A stretch of 64,000 nucleotides of DNA from Janthinobacterium sp. B9-8 (GCF_000969645.2 NZ_CP014222.1:3351740-3415739), one strand, 5' to 3'. Shown: positions 7,843 to 18,207, numbered from the stretch's first letter. The notes: a model not told the origin generated them from the sequence alone. Translations and numbers: made by a program.

Positions 7843-9459
7843 CTACTGACCGTGAAAAAAACTAATGTTCTTCTCTAGCACACTAGCGTGCTCGGCCAGC
7901 TCCTGTGCGGCGCGGCTGAGCGCATCGGCGGCGCTAGCGTTAGCTTGTGTGCCTTGCGTGAATTGCTCTACCGAAGCGCTGATCTGATCAATTCCTTGTG
8001 CCTGCTCCTGCGATGCACAGGATATTTCCTGAATCAAAAAAGAAGTTTTGCGAATCGTCGGCACAATATCTTCAAGCAACTTACCCGCCCCCTCTGCCTG
8101 CTCAACACTATTACTGGCTAAATCACTAATTTCCTGAGCGGCCAGTTGGCAGCGCTCAGCCAGCTTTCTCACTTCAGATGCAACCACAGCAAAGCCCTTA
8201 CCATTCTCCCCCGCCCTTGCTGCTTCAATAGCCGCGTTCAACGCCAGTAAATTAGTCTGATAGGCAATATCATCAATAATGCTAATTTTCTTAGCAATTT
8301 GCCGCATGGCATTCACGGTTTGCTTAACGGCTTCTCCGCCCTTTACCGCATCACTAGCCGATTTTCCAGCCATTCCTTCAGTCACTTTGGCATTGTCGCT
8401 ATTTTGCCCGACAGTAAAGTTAATCTCTTTCAATGCGATGCTGGTGCTTTCGATACTATCCATTTGCTCAGATGCATTTTGCGATAAACGCTGCGCTGAA
8501 GCATTAACCTGCACTGAAGTCTGCGCCAAAACAGCCGATGTACTTCTGATGTCGCCAATCACCAGCCTAAAACGTTGATTCATCCCATCCAGAGCGCCTA
8601 AAAGACTGCGCTGATGGCTGGCGTTAAATTTCGCATTTAAATTACCCGCAGCAATTTCCTGCACAATCTGCAATGCCTCTTGGGGCTCGCACCCCAAAAG
8701 ACTAATCAGGCGGTGATACATCCAAACTAAAACCAGCAATAAACCCAAACCAAATAAAAAAATCATGGCCAGTAAAATTTGTAAATAAAACTGCTTGCTT
8801 TGCTCGGCACTTATCACCTGGGCCGCAGTGCGTTTATCCAGCAAAACAAAAAACGCATCGACCGGGCCCATAATTTGTGCTTTGTACTGGTGATAAGCCA
8901 CGTTATGCATCAGATCTGCTGCGAGTTTTAAATCAGGCTCACCTTGCTTGCTAAAACCACCCGCATCATCTGCAAAGCGTCCTTTCACGGCATTCATGGC
9001 GATGGTTTCACTTTTAACCAAGCCATCTGAATTAGCCTGAGCTTCTTTTAATTTGGCGAATTCTGCTTCAGTAAAACCGGCTTGTTTCATTAACTCTTGC
9101 AGGGCAACTAAGTGGCCATCTGGACGCGGCAGGCTATCGCTCACCGCCTTAAAATCCCAATAAATACGCTGATACTCTTGAGGTCTGGGCTTTTTGCCAT
9201 TGCGTATATCAAGCACATCCCAGTATTGCTTTTCGTATTTGGCATCGCCTGTAATCACATAGCTACGAGCCAAGCGGGTAAGGTCATCCGAGCTTTGCCT
9301 TAACTCATCAGCCAATAAGTAAGAGTTGTAGCGTTGTAATTCGGCCTGGCTATGCTCATCAGCGCTTTGCTTCAGTAAAATGGCGACGCTTACCAATAAA
9401 ATCAGTGATAGCACAACCAAGCCACCCAGCGCTAAGAACATACTTTTTACACTACGCAT
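7843..9459 (-). CDS. Methyl-accepting chemotaxis protein
   Basis: Transmembrane chemoreceptor signalling to CheA/CheW. The first membrane segment is at about residues 7-30. A periplasmic helical domain of about 190 residues follows, with the second membrane segment near 235-258. A HAMP-like linker comes next ([14 protein letters not shown]), then the cytoplasmic coiled coil. Its signalling tip is unmistakable: [20 protein letters not shown] followed by [20 protein letters not shown]. There is no C-terminal CheR-docking pentapeptide. I chose ATG 9459; a TTG at 9495 would add 12 residues. The ligand cannot be inferred. It is monocistronic and convergent with sbcB. Confidence 0.93.
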   Translation of the reverse strand: MRSVKSMFLALGGLVVLSLILLVSVAILLKQSADEHSQAELQRYNSYLLADELRQSSDDLTRLARSYVITGDAKYEKQYWDVLDIRNGKKPRPQEYQRIYWDFKAVSDSLPRPDGHLVALQELMKQAGFTEAEFAKLKEAQANSDGLVKSETIAMNAVKGRFADDAGGFSKQGEPDLKLAADLMHNVAYHQYKAQIMGPVDAFFVLLDKRTAAQVISAEQSKQFYLQILLAMIFLFGLGLLLVLVWMYHRLISLLGCEPQEALQIVQEIAAGNLNAKFNASHQRSLLGALDGMNQRFRLVIGDIRSTSAVLAQTSVQVNASAQRLSQNASEQMDSIESTSIALKEINFTVGQNSDNAKVTEGMAGKSASDAVKGGEAVKQTVNAMRQIAKKISIIDDIAYQTNLLALNAAIEAARAGENGKGFAVVASEVRKLAERCQLAAQEISDLASNSVEQAEGAGKLLEDIVPTIRKTSFLIQEISCASQEQAQGIDQISASVEQFTQGTQANASAADALSRAAQELAEHASVLEKNISFFHGQ

Positions 9460-9744
9460 ACTGTAAGCCCCATTAAGCGATGTGCTTCTATTCAAGAATA
9501 GGACAGCTTTGCGCTAACAAAACAAAGAAATGCTTTTTCCAACCTTAGTAGCGCAGTACGGCAAAGCAAGAGGAAGTCATCATTTCGTCTTTTCCTACAA
9601 GGCACCATGCCCCGCTACCCGCTAAACACAGAGACAAGCTGAACATGGCCTTAAATGCGGGCACGATAAAACAGCGCCCCACTCTACATACCCGCTACGT
9701 TCTAGCTTAAAATAGGTTTTTTGCTTCCAGCCGAAACCCTTACG

Positions 9745-11343
9745 ATGAAAATCGCCATTGCCCAGCTCAACTCCATCGTCGGCGATCTTGCCGGTAACAC
9801 GACTAAAATTTTTGCTGCGGCTATCGAAGCCAAAGCCAAGGGCGCTGATATTTTGCTCACGCCTGAGCTGGCATTAAGCGGCTACCCGCCTGAAGACCTA
9901 CTGCTGCGCCCAGCCTTTTTGGCCGAATGCGCCCAGTGTGTTGGCCGCTTTATTGACGAGCTGGACGGCATCACACTGGTGCTGGGCTATCCGCGTGCTA
10001 GTGGTGACGAGCGATTTAACAGCGCTATTGTGATTCGGGATGGCAATGTACTGGGCCGCTACGACAAGCTCTTGCTGCCTAATGATCAGGTGTTTGATGA
10101 AGTGCGCTATTTTTCACCCGGCTATTCGCCCTTTGTCTTCGAGCAGGATGGCGTACAGATTGGCTTAGCCATTTGTGAAGACATCTGGGATATCGAGCCT
10201 GCATCGGCCGCCGATGACGAAGGCGCTGAATTACTGTTAATTCTTAATGCATCGCCTTACAACCAAGCCAAGCAATCCACCCGCCGCGAAGTAGTCGGCC
10301 AGCGCGTTGAAGAAACCGGCATGGCGATGGTGTATTGCAATATGATCGGCGGGCAAGACGAGCTGATTTTTGATGGCCAGTCCTTTGCGCTGAATAAATC
10401 AGGCGAACTCGTGGCCCAGCTGCCCGCATTTAGCGAGCAAATTGCCATCGTTGAATACAGCAAGGGCAATTTACAAGCCGCCACCATTACCCCTGATTTA
10501 AGCGATGAAGCCAGCGCCTATCAGGCCCTCGTCTTGGGCGTGCAAGACTATATCGGCAAAAATCGCTTCCCCGGCGTGCTCTTGGGTCTATCAGGCGGGA
10601 TTGATTCGGCGCTAACGCTCGCGATTGCCGTAGATGCGCTAGGTGCAGACAAGGTACATGCGGTAATGATGCCGTCTCGCTACACCGCCGATATCAGCGT
10701 GGATGATTCACGCGAAATGATTAAAATCCTTGGCTGCAAATATTCAGAAATAGAAATCTGGCCGATCTACGAAGCCTTTATGAATGGCCTGGCGGGTGAA
10801 TTTGAAGGCACGGCCGCGGATACCACCGAAGAAAACCTGCAAGCGCGCGCTCGCGGTACGCTCCTGATGGCGCTATCGAATAAATCCGGCAAGCTGGTAC
10901 TCACCACCGGCAATAAATCCGAAATGACCACCGGTTACGCTACGCTCTACGGTGATATGGCAGGTGGCTTTGCGGTGCTCAAAGACGTAGCAAAAACGCT
11001 GGTGTATCGCCTCTCTGCCTGGCGCAATACGCAAGGCGTGGTGATTCCAGAGCGGATTATTACTCGCCCACCCTCGGCGGAACTTCGGCCTGATCAAACC
11101 GACCAAGACTCATTACCCGCTTATGAAGTCTTAGATGCCATTTTGCAAGCCTATGTAGAAGAAAACCTCAGCCGTACCGAAATCATTGCCAAGGGCTTTG
11201 CCAAGGCCGATGTAGATCGCGTGGTGCATTTACTCACGATCAATGAATACAAGCGCCGTCAGGCACCAGTAGGCCCACGTATTACTCACCGCGCTTTTGG
11301 CAAAGATTGGCGTATGCCAATTACCAATCGTTTTTCGATGTAG
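9745..11343 (+). CDS. nadE: Glutamine-dependent NAD+ synthetase
   Basis: Amidates nicotinic acid adenine dinucleotide to NAD+, the last step of NAD synthesis, with ammonia from glutamine. The 532-residue protein has two parts. The first is an N-terminal nitrilase-type glutaminase (about 1-250) with the Glu-Lys-Cys residues in TPELALSGYPPEDLL, RYDKLLLPN and LAICEDIW. The second is a C-terminal synthetase with the ATP pyrophosphatase loop LLGLSGGIDSALT (about 280-292) and TGNKSEMTTGYATLYGDMAG. The ATG at 9745 matches the family start; a TTG at 9721 would add eight residues. No clear ribosome site is visible. Having the glutaminase domain distinguishes it from the short ammonia-dependent form of E. 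coli. Confidence 0.96.
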   Translation: MKIAIAQLNSIVGDLAGNTTKIFAAAIEAKAKGADILLTPELALSGYPPEDLLLRPAFLAECAQCVGRFIDELDGITLVLGYPRASGDERFNSAIVIRDGNVLGRYDKLLLPNDQVFDEVRYFSPGYSPFVFEQDGVQIGLAICEDIWDIEPASAADDEGAELLLILNASPYNQAKQSTRREVVGQRVEETGMAMVYCNMIGGQDELIFDGQSFALNKSGELVAQLPAFSEQIAIVEYSKGNLQAATITPDLSDEASAYQALVLGVQDYIGKNRFPGVLLGLSGGIDSALTLAIAVDALGADKVHAVMMPSRYTADISVDDSREMIKILGCKYSEIEIWPIYEAFMNGLAGEFEGTAADTTEENLQARARGTLLMALSNKSGKLVLTTGNKSEMTTGYATLYGDMAGGFAVLKDVAKTLVYRLSAWRNTQGVVIPERIITRPPSAELRPDQTDQDSLPAYEVLDAILQAYVEENLSRTEIIAKGFAKADVDRVVHLLTINEYKRRQAPVGPRITHRAFGKDWRMPITNRFSM

Positions 11344-11351
11344 ATTTTTGA

Positions 11352-11393
11352 GGAGTTGGGAGTTGGGAGCAGAACACCAACTCCAGCTCCCAA
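11352..11393. repeat. Small palindrome after nadE
   Basis: GAGTTGGGAGTTGGGAGC faces CCAACTCCAGCTCCCAA, giving a hairpin of roughly 12-15 pairs with some tandem character (GTTGGGA repeated). It lies between nadE and the next gene on the same strand. No T-run follows, so a terminator role is doubtful. Confidence 0.45.
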
Positions 11394-11429
11394 TAACTGA
11401 CACCGCTCTCCCGACCCCCGGATTAAATC

Positions 11430-12446
11430 ATGCTTAAGCTCGACCGCTTCGCAGGTATTGCCAGCTATTGCCTCATTGGACTGTTTTTACTATTAGTGAT
11501 GCTCAATCACTTACTCCCTGCTTTACTGATTGGTTTGCTGGTTTACGAGCTGGTGGCTCAGGCAGCTCAAGGCCCCTTTATCTCACGCCTGCCCCCCAAA
11601 CACGCCAAGCCCGTTGCGCTGATTATTTTTTCTGCGGGCATTATCCTGCTGCTGGTATTAATGGGATTTAGCTTAGCTTCGGTATTTCATGGTGAATCAG
11701 CATCAATGCCCAGCATCATGCGTAAATCAGCAGAAATCGCCGAAGCGCTGCATCTGGAGCTAGCCAACTGGCTGCCCGCCTGGATACTGGAAAGCCTTCC
11801 GCAAGATGTAAGTGCCTGGAAAACAGCGTTCTATCAATGGTCTGATAAACATATTGCCCAATTACAGCAAATGGGCGCGCGCACCGGCCATACGCTGGCA
11901 CAGATGCTAATTGCAATGGTGATTGGGGCCATGCTGTCTTTGCACCACAATAATAGTAATAAAGCCCCCTTACTCAATGCGCTACAAACACGCTGCTCTC
12001 GCTTAGCCGATTCTTTCCGTCAAATTGTGTTTGCTCAAGTTCGTATTTCCGCCCTGAATACTTTTTTTACGCTGATTTATCTGGCCATGGTTTTACCCGC
12101 GCTTGGTATTTCGCTCCCCCTCACCAAAACCTTAATTGTGATTACCTTTCTGGCAGGTTTATTACCGGTCATTGGTAATCTGATTTCCAATACCGCCATT
12201 GTGGCCGTCAGCATGAGTGTCTCCGCTTCTGTAGCCGCAGGCTCACTGGCCTTTTTAGTCATTATTCATAAGCTGGAATACTTTTTAAATGCACGAATTG
12301 TAGGTGGGCGCATCCATGCTTTTGCGTGGGAGCTGCTGCTTGCTATGCTGCTGATGGAAGCCATTTTTGGCTTGCCCGGCTTAGTGGCTGCACCCATTTT
12401 CTATGCCTATTTAAAACAGGAACTCAAGGCAGCCAACTTGATTTAG
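11430..12446 (+). CDS. AI-2E (PerM/YdiK/TqsA) family membrane transporter
   Basis: Polytopic inner-membrane protein of the AI-2E exporter superfamily. The 338 residues contain about seven to eight hydrophobic segments in the usual layout. Two or three lie near the N-terminus (about 10-90), then a helical soluble stretch (about 90-150), then the conserved C-terminal membrane block. That block carries the signature LLPVIGNLISNTAIV (about 246-260) and LEYFLNARIVGGRI. The Gly-rich end LLMEAIFGLPGLVAAPIFYAYLK is typical. Members export autoinducer-2 or other small molecules, or act in ion exchange; the substrate cannot be read from sequence. It follows nadE by 86 bp in the same direction with a palindrome between. 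Confidence 0.85.
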   Translation: MLKLDRFAGIASYCLIGLFLLLVMLNHLLPALLIGLLVYELVAQAAQGPFISRLPPKHAKPVALIIFSAGIILLLVLMGFSLASVFHGESASMPSIMRKSAEIAEALHLELANWLPAWILESLPQDVSAWKTAFYQWSDKHIAQLQQMGARTGHTLAQMLIAMVIGAMLSLHHNNSNKAPLLNALQTRCSRLADSFRQIVFAQVRISALNTFFTLIYLAMVLPALGISLPLTKTLIVITFLAGLLPVIGNLISNTAIVAVSMSVSASVAAGSLAFLVIIHKLEYFLNARIVGGRIHAFAWELLLAMLLMEAIFGLPGLVAAPIFYAYLKQELKAANLI

Positions 12447-12545
12447 TTCATCTAAATTACCGGATGATTCAGGCCAGTCATCTGTAACGCGAACGTAACT
12501 CTCCGCTGTTATGCTTACAATTCACGTTGCATATTTGGCTTTACA

Positions 12546-14318
12546 ATGAATGAATCACCTAGCCTAGAATCACTCAGGCACGAACTTGAAGATATTATTA
12601 GCCAAAACCAGTTAACGGCACTTTTCCAACCCATCGCATCCACCCGGGATGGCGAAATTTTTGGCTATGAAGGGCTCATTCGCGGTCCTTCTTCCAGCTT
12701 TTTACATTCTCCCATTAATCTTTTTCGCACAGCAGAAGAGCTAGGCTGCCTGCATGCTTTAGATTTTGCATGTCGCAGAGCGGTGATCAAAGCCTTTGTG
12801 CGGGAAGAATTAGCCGGACGTTTATTTCTGAATGTGATTCCTTCTTGCTTAGCAGAGCAAGACTTTAAACCGGGCGCAACGCTGGCCCTACTGAATGATG
12901 CAGGGCTAGCCCCGCAGCGCGTCGTCATCGAGCTTACCGAAACCCAGCCTACTCACGATTACAATCTACTCAAAGAAGCATTGCTGCATTATCGGGATAT
13001 GGGCTTTAAAATTGCACTCGACGATTTAGGGGAAGGCTTTTCCTCGCTCAGGCTCTGGTCAGAGCTCAAGCCTGAATTTGTCAAAATTGATAAATACTTT
13101 ATCCAAGGCTTGGCTTGCGACGCGCAAAAACGCCAGTTTGTCAGATCAATTCAACATATCGCACTCAATACCGGCACCCGCGTCATTGCAGAAGGCATTG
13201 AATCTCAGGCTGATTTGCAAGTCGTACAAAACATCGGCATTGGCTATGTACAAGGCTATTTTATTGCCCTGCCCAATGCGCATCCGCCAAGACAGCTCAA
13301 TCTTAATCTGCAAGAAAAAGATTACCGCCCAAGCCTGCTTAAAGCGCAAACAGCAGGCCAATTATTAGTTGAAGTGCCCACTGTTTTACCCAAGCAAAGC
13401 GGCACAGAAATCTGCCGTATTTTTAGCAAATACCCGCAAATTCATGCGCTACCCGTGATTGATGAGCAGCGCCCTGTTGGCTTATTACGGCGCCATGAAG
13501 TGATCGAATTCTTTGGCCGCCCCTTTGCCCACGAGCTCTATGGCAACAAACCCTGCAAGGGACTGATGGATTGCACACCCCTGATTGTAGAGCACTCCAC
13601 CAGCTTGCAAGAGCTCTCCCAGCTGGTTACCGCGGCAGATCATCGCCATCTGGCCGATGGCTTTATCATTATTGAACAAGGGCATTATCTGGGCATGGGC
13701 ACAGGCCATGACTTAATGCGCGCCATTACCGAATTGCAAATTCGCGCCGCACGGCACGCCAATCCGCTGACCCTGCTACCGGGCAATGTGCCTATAGAAG
13801 AACAAATAGAGATTTTACTGACCGAACAGCGCTACTTCACCGCAGCCTATATCGATTTAGACCACTTCAAGCCCTACAACGATGTCTATGGTTATGCCTG
13901 CGGCGATAAAATGATTCGCATGCTAGGGGAGCTGCTGCTCAGCATTGCCGACCCACAAATCGACTTTGTTGGCCATATTGGCGGCGATGATTTTATGATT
14001 TTATTTCGCTCAACAGACTGGAAACAACGCTGCAAAAGCTTGCTCAAAGAATTTGAGCTGCGGGTGCAAAGCTTGTTTAAGCCGGAGCATCTCTTACAAA
14101 ATGGTTACAGCAGCACTGATCGCCGCGGCGAATTGCAACACTTTCCGCTAAGCAGCTTATCGATTGGTGTGATTGAGGCGCATCAAGATATGTATCTTAC
14201 CCATCATGAAGTCGCCGCCGCAGCGACCCATGCCAAGCATCTTGCTAAAAGTAAACTGGGCAACAGCTTGTTTGTAGAACAGCGCCAAACAGATGACACC
14301 GAAGTGCAAATGGCTTAG
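12546..14318 (+). CDS. EAL-CBS-GGDEF c-di-GMP signalling protein
   Basis: Cytosolic c-di-GMP protein of 590 residues without membrane segments. An N-terminal EAL domain (about 15-250) keeps the phosphodiesterase residues: YEGLIRG (EGL in place of EAL, glutamate kept), LFLNVIP, ELTET, the DDLGEGFSS aspartate pair, VKIDK, AEGIE and the glutamine in VQGYF. A middle region (about 270-400) looks like a pair of CBS motifs, with VPTVLPKQSGTEI, LPVIDEQRPVGLLRR and a second half ending YLGMGTGHDLM. The C-terminal GGDEF-type domain (about 420-580) has IDLDHFKPYND and signature GGDDF. Hydrolysis looks intact. Cyclase activity is possible but uncertain because of the variant signature. It converges on the response-regulator gene next door. 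Confidence 0.9.
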   Translation: MNESPSLESLRHELEDIISQNQLTALFQPIASTRDGEIFGYEGLIRGPSSSFLHSPINLFRTAEELGCLHALDFACRRAVIKAFVREELAGRLFLNVIPSCLAEQDFKPGATLALLNDAGLAPQRVVIELTETQPTHDYNLLKEALLHYRDMGFKIALDDLGEGFSSLRLWSELKPEFVKIDKYFIQGLACDAQKRQFVRSIQHIALNTGTRVIAEGIESQADLQVVQNIGIGYVQGYFIALPNAHPPRQLNLNLQEKDYRPSLLKAQTAGQLLVEVPTVLPKQSGTEICRIFSKYPQIHALPVIDEQRPVGLLRRHEVIEFFGRPFAHELYGNKPCKGLMDCTPLIVEHSTSLQELSQLVTAADHRHLADGFIIIEQGHYLGMGTGHDLMRAITELQIRAARHANPLTLLPGNVPIEEQIEILLTEQRYFTAAYIDLDHFKPYNDVYGYACGDKMIRMLGELLLSIADPQIDFVGHIGGDDFMILFRSTDWKQRCKSLLKEFELRVQSLFKPEHLLQNGYSSTDRRGELQHFPLSSLSIGVIEAHQDMYLTHHEVAAAATHAKHLAKSKLGNSLFVEQRQTDDTEVQMA

Positions 14319-14333
14319 CGCGGCTCCTGCTTC

Positions 14334-15491
14334 TTATGAATGATTAACTTCATCTGGTTTACGCAAAAAATCCAAAGACCACCCCAGCCCGTACTCTTCA
14401 TTTGCCAAATTAATTAATGGCGTTAAGCTCGCCAATAAGGCGGGAAGATGCGGGCGCACCTCATCCTGATGCCCTTTATGTAACATCAGCAACGCATCTG
14501 CCAGTGGTAATAGAGGCAGGCGATTGATGTTCTCATCCGGCATTAAAATCCGGCCATCTCCAACCGAGGCATAAAGACGCGTTATGGCTTTGCTAAATAA
14601 AGCCGGGGCCGAATGCGTGTCATCATGCCAAGAATTTGCGATTGCCACGCTGGCGCTCACTTCCAAACGCTCATCGCGGAAATTAATTCTGGCTGCCGCA
14701 ACGCCCTGCCGCAAACGCTCGGCCATCACCCGCACTTCACTTAAGGAAGTACCCGGAGCCACAATCGCAAACTGCGGCCCGTCCACATGAGCCAAAGTAT
14801 CTTCACGCCGTAATTTAGCCGCCAATAATTTAGCTAATAAATTCAGCATTTGATCAGCCAGCCTATCACCTAGTTTTTGCTTCAGAGGCTGGTAATTATC
14901 AATTTCTAAAAGCAGCAGAGTCACTTCAGAATTGTGGCGCAAAGCATAGGCCATGGATTGCTCCATTTGCAGCATCAGCAAATGTGAGCTAGCTACCCCA
15001 GTACTCTTGTCCCTCGTCACCGCCTGCGCCTGCTCTGCACGCGCTAATGCCAGTTCACACTGAATCGCCGCCAATTGAATATTAGCCGCCACACGCGCCA
15101 GCATTTCGCTGCGATCTGTGGATTTGGTAATAAAATCAGTTGCGCCGCATTCAACGCATTTTTGCTTGGTGATATCGTCTTCTTCACCCGAGATAATAAT
15201 CACCGGTAATAAATAAAGACGACCATCGCCCGCACTGCGCACCCGGGCCAAAAGGCCCAAACCATCAAGTACAGGCATGGATAAATCGGAGATCAGCAGC
15301 TGAATTGTTTCATCGGCCAACAGGCGCTGCCAGCCCTCCTCGCCATTGGGCGCTTCAACTACATCATAAGCCGCAGCAAGGTGCTTCTTAATTGTTGCGC
15401 GGACAATCCGAGAGTCATCCACAACAAGAATGCGTGGTAAAGGAAGTTGTTCTGAATCCACTTGCGACATCAATTCATGCTCGTCTTGCAT
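14334..15491 (-). CDS. Response regulator with degenerate GGDEF domain
   Basis: A 385-residue two-domain protein. The REC domain (about 18-140) has the acidic pair in VVDDSRIVR, the phospho-acceptor aspartate in LLISDLSMPVLDG and the lysine in FITKS. The second domain (about 165-325) has the overall GGDEF fold pattern (LLLLEIDNYQPLKQKLGDRLADQMLN, shown here in outline). However, the signature reads DGPQF and the LDxDxFK region is altered (EIDNYQ). It therefore probably cannot make c-di-GMP and may act as a receptor or protein-interaction module (inference). A roughly 60-residue helical tail follows. No histidine kinase is adjacent. Start at ATG 15491; a second ATG lies seven codons in. Confidence 0.85.
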   Translation of the reverse strand: MQDEHELMSQVDSEQLPLPRILVVDDSRIVRATIKKHLAAAYDVVEAPNGEEGWQRLLADETIQLLISDLSMPVLDGLGLLARVRSAGDGRLYLLPVIIISGEEDDITKQKCVECGATDFITKSTDRSEMLARVAANIQLAAIQCELALARAEQAQAVTRDKSTGVASSHLLMLQMEQSMAYALRHNSEVTLLLLEIDNYQPLKQKLGDRLADQMLNLLAKLLAAKLRREDTLAHVDGPQFAIVAPGTSLSEVRVMAERLRQGVAAARINFRDERLEVSASVAIANSWHDDTHSAPALFSKAITRLYASVGDGRILMPDENINRLPLLPLADALLMLHKGHQDEVRPHLPALLASLTPLINLANEEYGLGWSLDFLRKPDEVNHS

Positions 15492-15752
15492 CGTTGATAA
15501 AATTTAGCATAAACGCGTCCGCCCTGCCGATATACGGTCAAGAAAGCAGCTATAAATCCTATAAGATTCAAGCCACCCACAGGGCTTAAGACTGATCTAG
15601 CTAAGGGAAAAACAGATTAGGCCACACTTCAGATTCTTTTTATTTTTAAACCAACTACTCGCCTCAATTAACGCATAAAATTTGTATCAAACCGGAACCT
15701 GCAAACATCATCAAAACCAACAAACTGCCAGCCAAAACAAGGAGCGAGCATT

Positions 15753-16106
15753 ATGTCCGTTAATTTGCAGCTTCAACTGAGTATTGCACCACTTTCCTGT
15801 TTTGAGGCTAAACGCTGCCTTTATGCTCTGACGCGAGAAGGCATTGTAACGCTATGGCATGAACAGCGCCTCTTAAGTAGTGATACTTGTCTACTAAATC
15901 TGAATGGAGAATGCAGCAGCTCTGAAAGCCCGGAGTGGATCAGTGAGCGTTTAGCTGCTGCTATCTGGAAAGAAACAGGCCGTTTTGTACGGCTCACTTG
16001 CCTTGTTGATCACGATGAAATAGAGCATTTATCTACCTTTGAAGAAGCAGACTATCAGCGCCTTATGCCCGCCTTCCGGTTGAGAATGCCGCCTTTACGC
16101 CGTTAA
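15753..16106 (+). CDS. Hypothetical protein (117 aa)
   Basis: I do not recognise this protein. It is a small soluble product of 117 residues without signal peptide or membrane segment, acidic in the middle and ending in a basic, proline-containing tail (RLRMPPLRR). A good ribosome site (AAGGAG, 8-10 bases before the ATG) and codon use like its neighbours support it as real. It is monocistronic, bounded downstream by a bidirectional terminator shared with rpsT. It has three cysteines but no metal-binding spacing. Confidence 0.75.
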   Translation: MSVNLQLQLSIAPLSCFEAKRCLYALTREGIVTLWHEQRLLSSDTCLLNLNGECSSSESPEWISERLAAAIWKETGRFVRLTCLVDHDEIEHLSTFEEADYQRLMPAFRLRMPPLRR

Positions 16107-16126
16107 CCTGTAAATAGCAGGCAAAC

Positions 16127-16155
16127 AAAAACCCCAGCCGAGGCTGGGGTTTTCT
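16127..16155. terminator. Bidirectional terminator between hypothetical gene and rpsT
   Basis: AAAACCCCAGCC/GGCTGGGGTTTT forms a near-perfect GC-rich stem with A- and T-runs on both sides. It can stop both the hypothetical gene (plus) and rpsT (minus). Confidence 0.88.
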
Positions 16156-16175
16156 TCACTCGAACATCTACAGAA

Positions 16176-16439
16176 TTAGGCCATAGCCTTGATTGCTGCA
16201 GACAGACGGCTCTTATGACGAGCTGCCTTGTTCTTGTGGAAGATTTCTTTGTCCGCGATACGGTCAATGATGCTGACTGATAGCTGGAAGACGGTCTGAG
16301 CCGCAGCTTTATCACCTGCTTCCACAGCCTTCAGCACCTTTTTGATCGCGGTGCGGAAAGCGGAACGCTGGCTAGTATTGTGCTGGCGGGCTTTCTCAGC
16401 CTGACGTGCACGCTTGCGAGCTTGGGCACTGTTAGCCAT
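16176..16439 (-). CDS. rpsT: 30S ribosomal protein S20
   Basis: Small-subunit protein binding 16S rRNA early in assembly. The 87-residue product begins [20 protein letters not shown] and is rich in Lys, Arg and Ala, as expected of S20, ending in [10 protein letters not shown]. The reading frame extends upstream to 16577, but the family start is at 16439 and is preceded by GGAG. It is divergent from murJ and separated from it by 220 bp holding both promoters. The same rpsT/murJ neighbourhood occurs in other proteobacteria. Confidence 0.97.
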   Translation of the reverse strand: MANSAQARKRARQAEKARQHNTSQRSAFRTAIKKVLKAVEAGDKAAAQTVFQLSVSIIDRIADKEIFHKNKAARHKSRLSAAIKAMA

Positions 16440-16506
16440 GTTTTGAAACTCCTGACGGGCTTGCCCAAAAATCGGGCTAATTCGGAAACCGGCGATGATA
16501 GCCTCA

Positions 16507-16534
16507 CTTTTACCTTCTGGCAAGCACATATCAA
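16507..16534 (-). promoter_or_regulatory. Candidate rpsT promoter
   Basis: On the minus strand, TTGATA (16529-16534) and TAAAAG (16507-16512) are spaced by 16 bases. The leader to the rpsT start would be about 60 bases. The -35 box is good and the -10 box only moderate. Confidence 0.4.
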
Positions 16535-16600
16535 CTCGATCTTTGTAGCCTAGGCAAAAAAAACTCATTTTTCCCATAAATTCAGTGAGTCAGTGTTTGC

Positions 16601-16631
16601 TTGCTACAGGAATAAGATACGGCCTTATAAT
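16601..16631 (+). promoter_or_regulatory. Candidate murJ promoter
   Basis: A perfect -10 box TATAAT at 16626-16631 lies about 28 bases before the murJ start. The -35 is weak: TTGCTA at 16601-16606 with a long 19-base spacer. Confidence 0.45.
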
Positions 16632-16659
16632 TGGCCCCTCACTACTCAGACCCTCCGGT

Positions 16660-18207
16660 ATGAACCTCCTTAAAACACTGGCCGCAGTCAGCTCAATGAC
16701 ACTGGTCTCCCGTATTCTGGGCTTTGTTCGCGATACCATTATTGCCCATGTATTTGGCGCAGGCGCTGCCACTGACGTCTTTTTTACCGCATTTAAACTG
16801 CCCAATATGCTGCGGCGCATTTTTGCAGAAGGTGCGTTTTCACAAGCCTTTGTCCCCACGCTGGCAGAATATAAAACGCGGAAAGGCGAAGAAGCGACCA
16901 AAGAATTTATCGCCAAAATTGCGGGAATGCTGACCTTGGTTTTGATTTTAGTCACCCTAATCGGTGTTTTAGCGGCCCCGGCAATTATTTATTTTTCTGC
17001 GGCAGGTTTTGCTAAAAGTCCGGATAAATTTAATCTGGCGGTAGAGCTGCTCCGCTATATGTTTCCCTATATTTTATTGATTTCTCTATCATCTTTAGTC
17101 GGGAGCATTCTCAATACTTATAACCGATTTTCGGTTCCTGCCTTTGTCCCCACACTTTTAAATATTTCATTTATTGCCTGCGCATTATGGCTAGCTCCGC
17201 TGATGGATCACCCTATTTTTGCGCTTGCCATTGCCGTACTCATTGGAGGCGTGGCCCAGCTTTGCTATCAACTACCCCACCTAGCCAAACTGGGCATGCT
17301 CATGTGGCCCAAGCTAGATTTGAAAGATGAAGGGGTATGGCGCGTCATCAAGCAAATGGGCCCTGCTATTTTTGGCGTATCAGTGGCGCAGATCAGCTTG
17401 ATTATTAATTCCAACCTCGCTTCTTTCCTAGCTTCAGGCAGTGTGTCATGGATTTACTATGCCGACCGCCTGATGGAATTCCCGACCGGCGTGCTTGGCG
17501 TTGCACTGGGGACGATTCTGTTGCCTAGCCTAGCCCGTAGCCATGCCAGTGGCGATCAGGTCAGCTACGATCGTTTGCTGGATTGGGGGCTGCGCCTGTG
17601 CATCATGCTTTGCCTACCCGCCACCGTGGCTTTAGCCATCCTTGCCGAGCCCTTAGTGCTCACTCTATTCCAAGGCGGCAAGTTCTCTATGCACGATGCC
17701 TTAATGACCCAGCAGGCGCTAGTGGGCTATAGCGTGGGCTTAATTGGACTCATCCTAATTAAGATCCTCGCCCCCGCGTTTTATGCAAGGCAGGAAATTA
17801 AAACCGTAGTACGAATTGGGATAATCACGCTATTCGTAACGCTAGCAATCAACCTGATCTTCTTGTATACCCTGCCTTTCAAGCACGCAGGACTGACGCT
17901 AGGGATGAGCCTAGGCGCATGCCTGAATGCAGGCTTGCTATACCGCACGCTGCGTTTACGGGGCTATTACACGCCACAAGCAGCATGGAAGGGCTTTATG
18001 CTGCGCATCGCATTCGGCGTAGTCGCCATGAGCGCCCTGCTGTTTCTCTTATTGCACTTTATGCCTGTCTTTGCCGAAATGAGTAAGCTGGTACGCGTTG
18101 GCTGGCTCAGTGTATTGGTGGTCGCTGGAGCAGGGACTTACTTCGCATCGCTATTTGCCTTGGGCTTTAGACCCAAAGACTTCTCACGCAAGGCGATTAC
18201 GGATTAG
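16660..18207 (+). CDS. murJ: Lipid II flippase MurJ
   Basis: Flips lipid-linked peptidoglycan precursor (lipid II) across the inner membrane. The 515 residues contain about fourteen hydrophobic segments. The MurJ N-terminal signature is [20 protein letters not shown], followed by [15 protein letters not shown] and [14 protein letters not shown]. The central [18 protein letters not shown] segment is also conserved, and the arginines in [10 protein letters not shown] are known to matter in E. coli. Reading-frame sequence upstream to 16585 lacks family similarity. The gene is monocistronic, divergent from rpsT, and followed by a small secreted protein gene. Confidence 0.96.
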   Translation: MNLLKTLAAVSSMTLVSRILGFVRDTIIAHVFGAGAATDVFFTAFKLPNMLRRIFAEGAFSQAFVPTLAEYKTRKGEEATKEFIAKIAGMLTLVLILVTLIGVLAAPAIIYFSAAGFAKSPDKFNLAVELLRYMFPYILLISLSSLVGSILNTYNRFSVPAFVPTLLNISFIACALWLAPLMDHPIFALAIAVLIGGVAQLCYQLPHLAKLGMLMWPKLDLKDEGVWRVIKQMGPAIFGVSVAQISLIINSNLASFLASGSVSWIYYADRLMEFPTGVLGVALGTILLPSLARSHASGDQVSYDRLLDWGLRLCIMLCLPATVALAILAEPLVLTLFQGGKFSMHDALMTQQALVGYSVGLIGLILIKILAPAFYARQEIKTVVRIGIITLFVTLAINLIFLYTLPFKHAGLTLGMSLGACLNAGLLYRTLRLRGYYTPQAAWKGFMLRIAFGVVAMSALLFLLLHFMPVFAEMSKLVRVGWLSVLVVAGAGTYFASLFALGFRPKDFSRKAITD

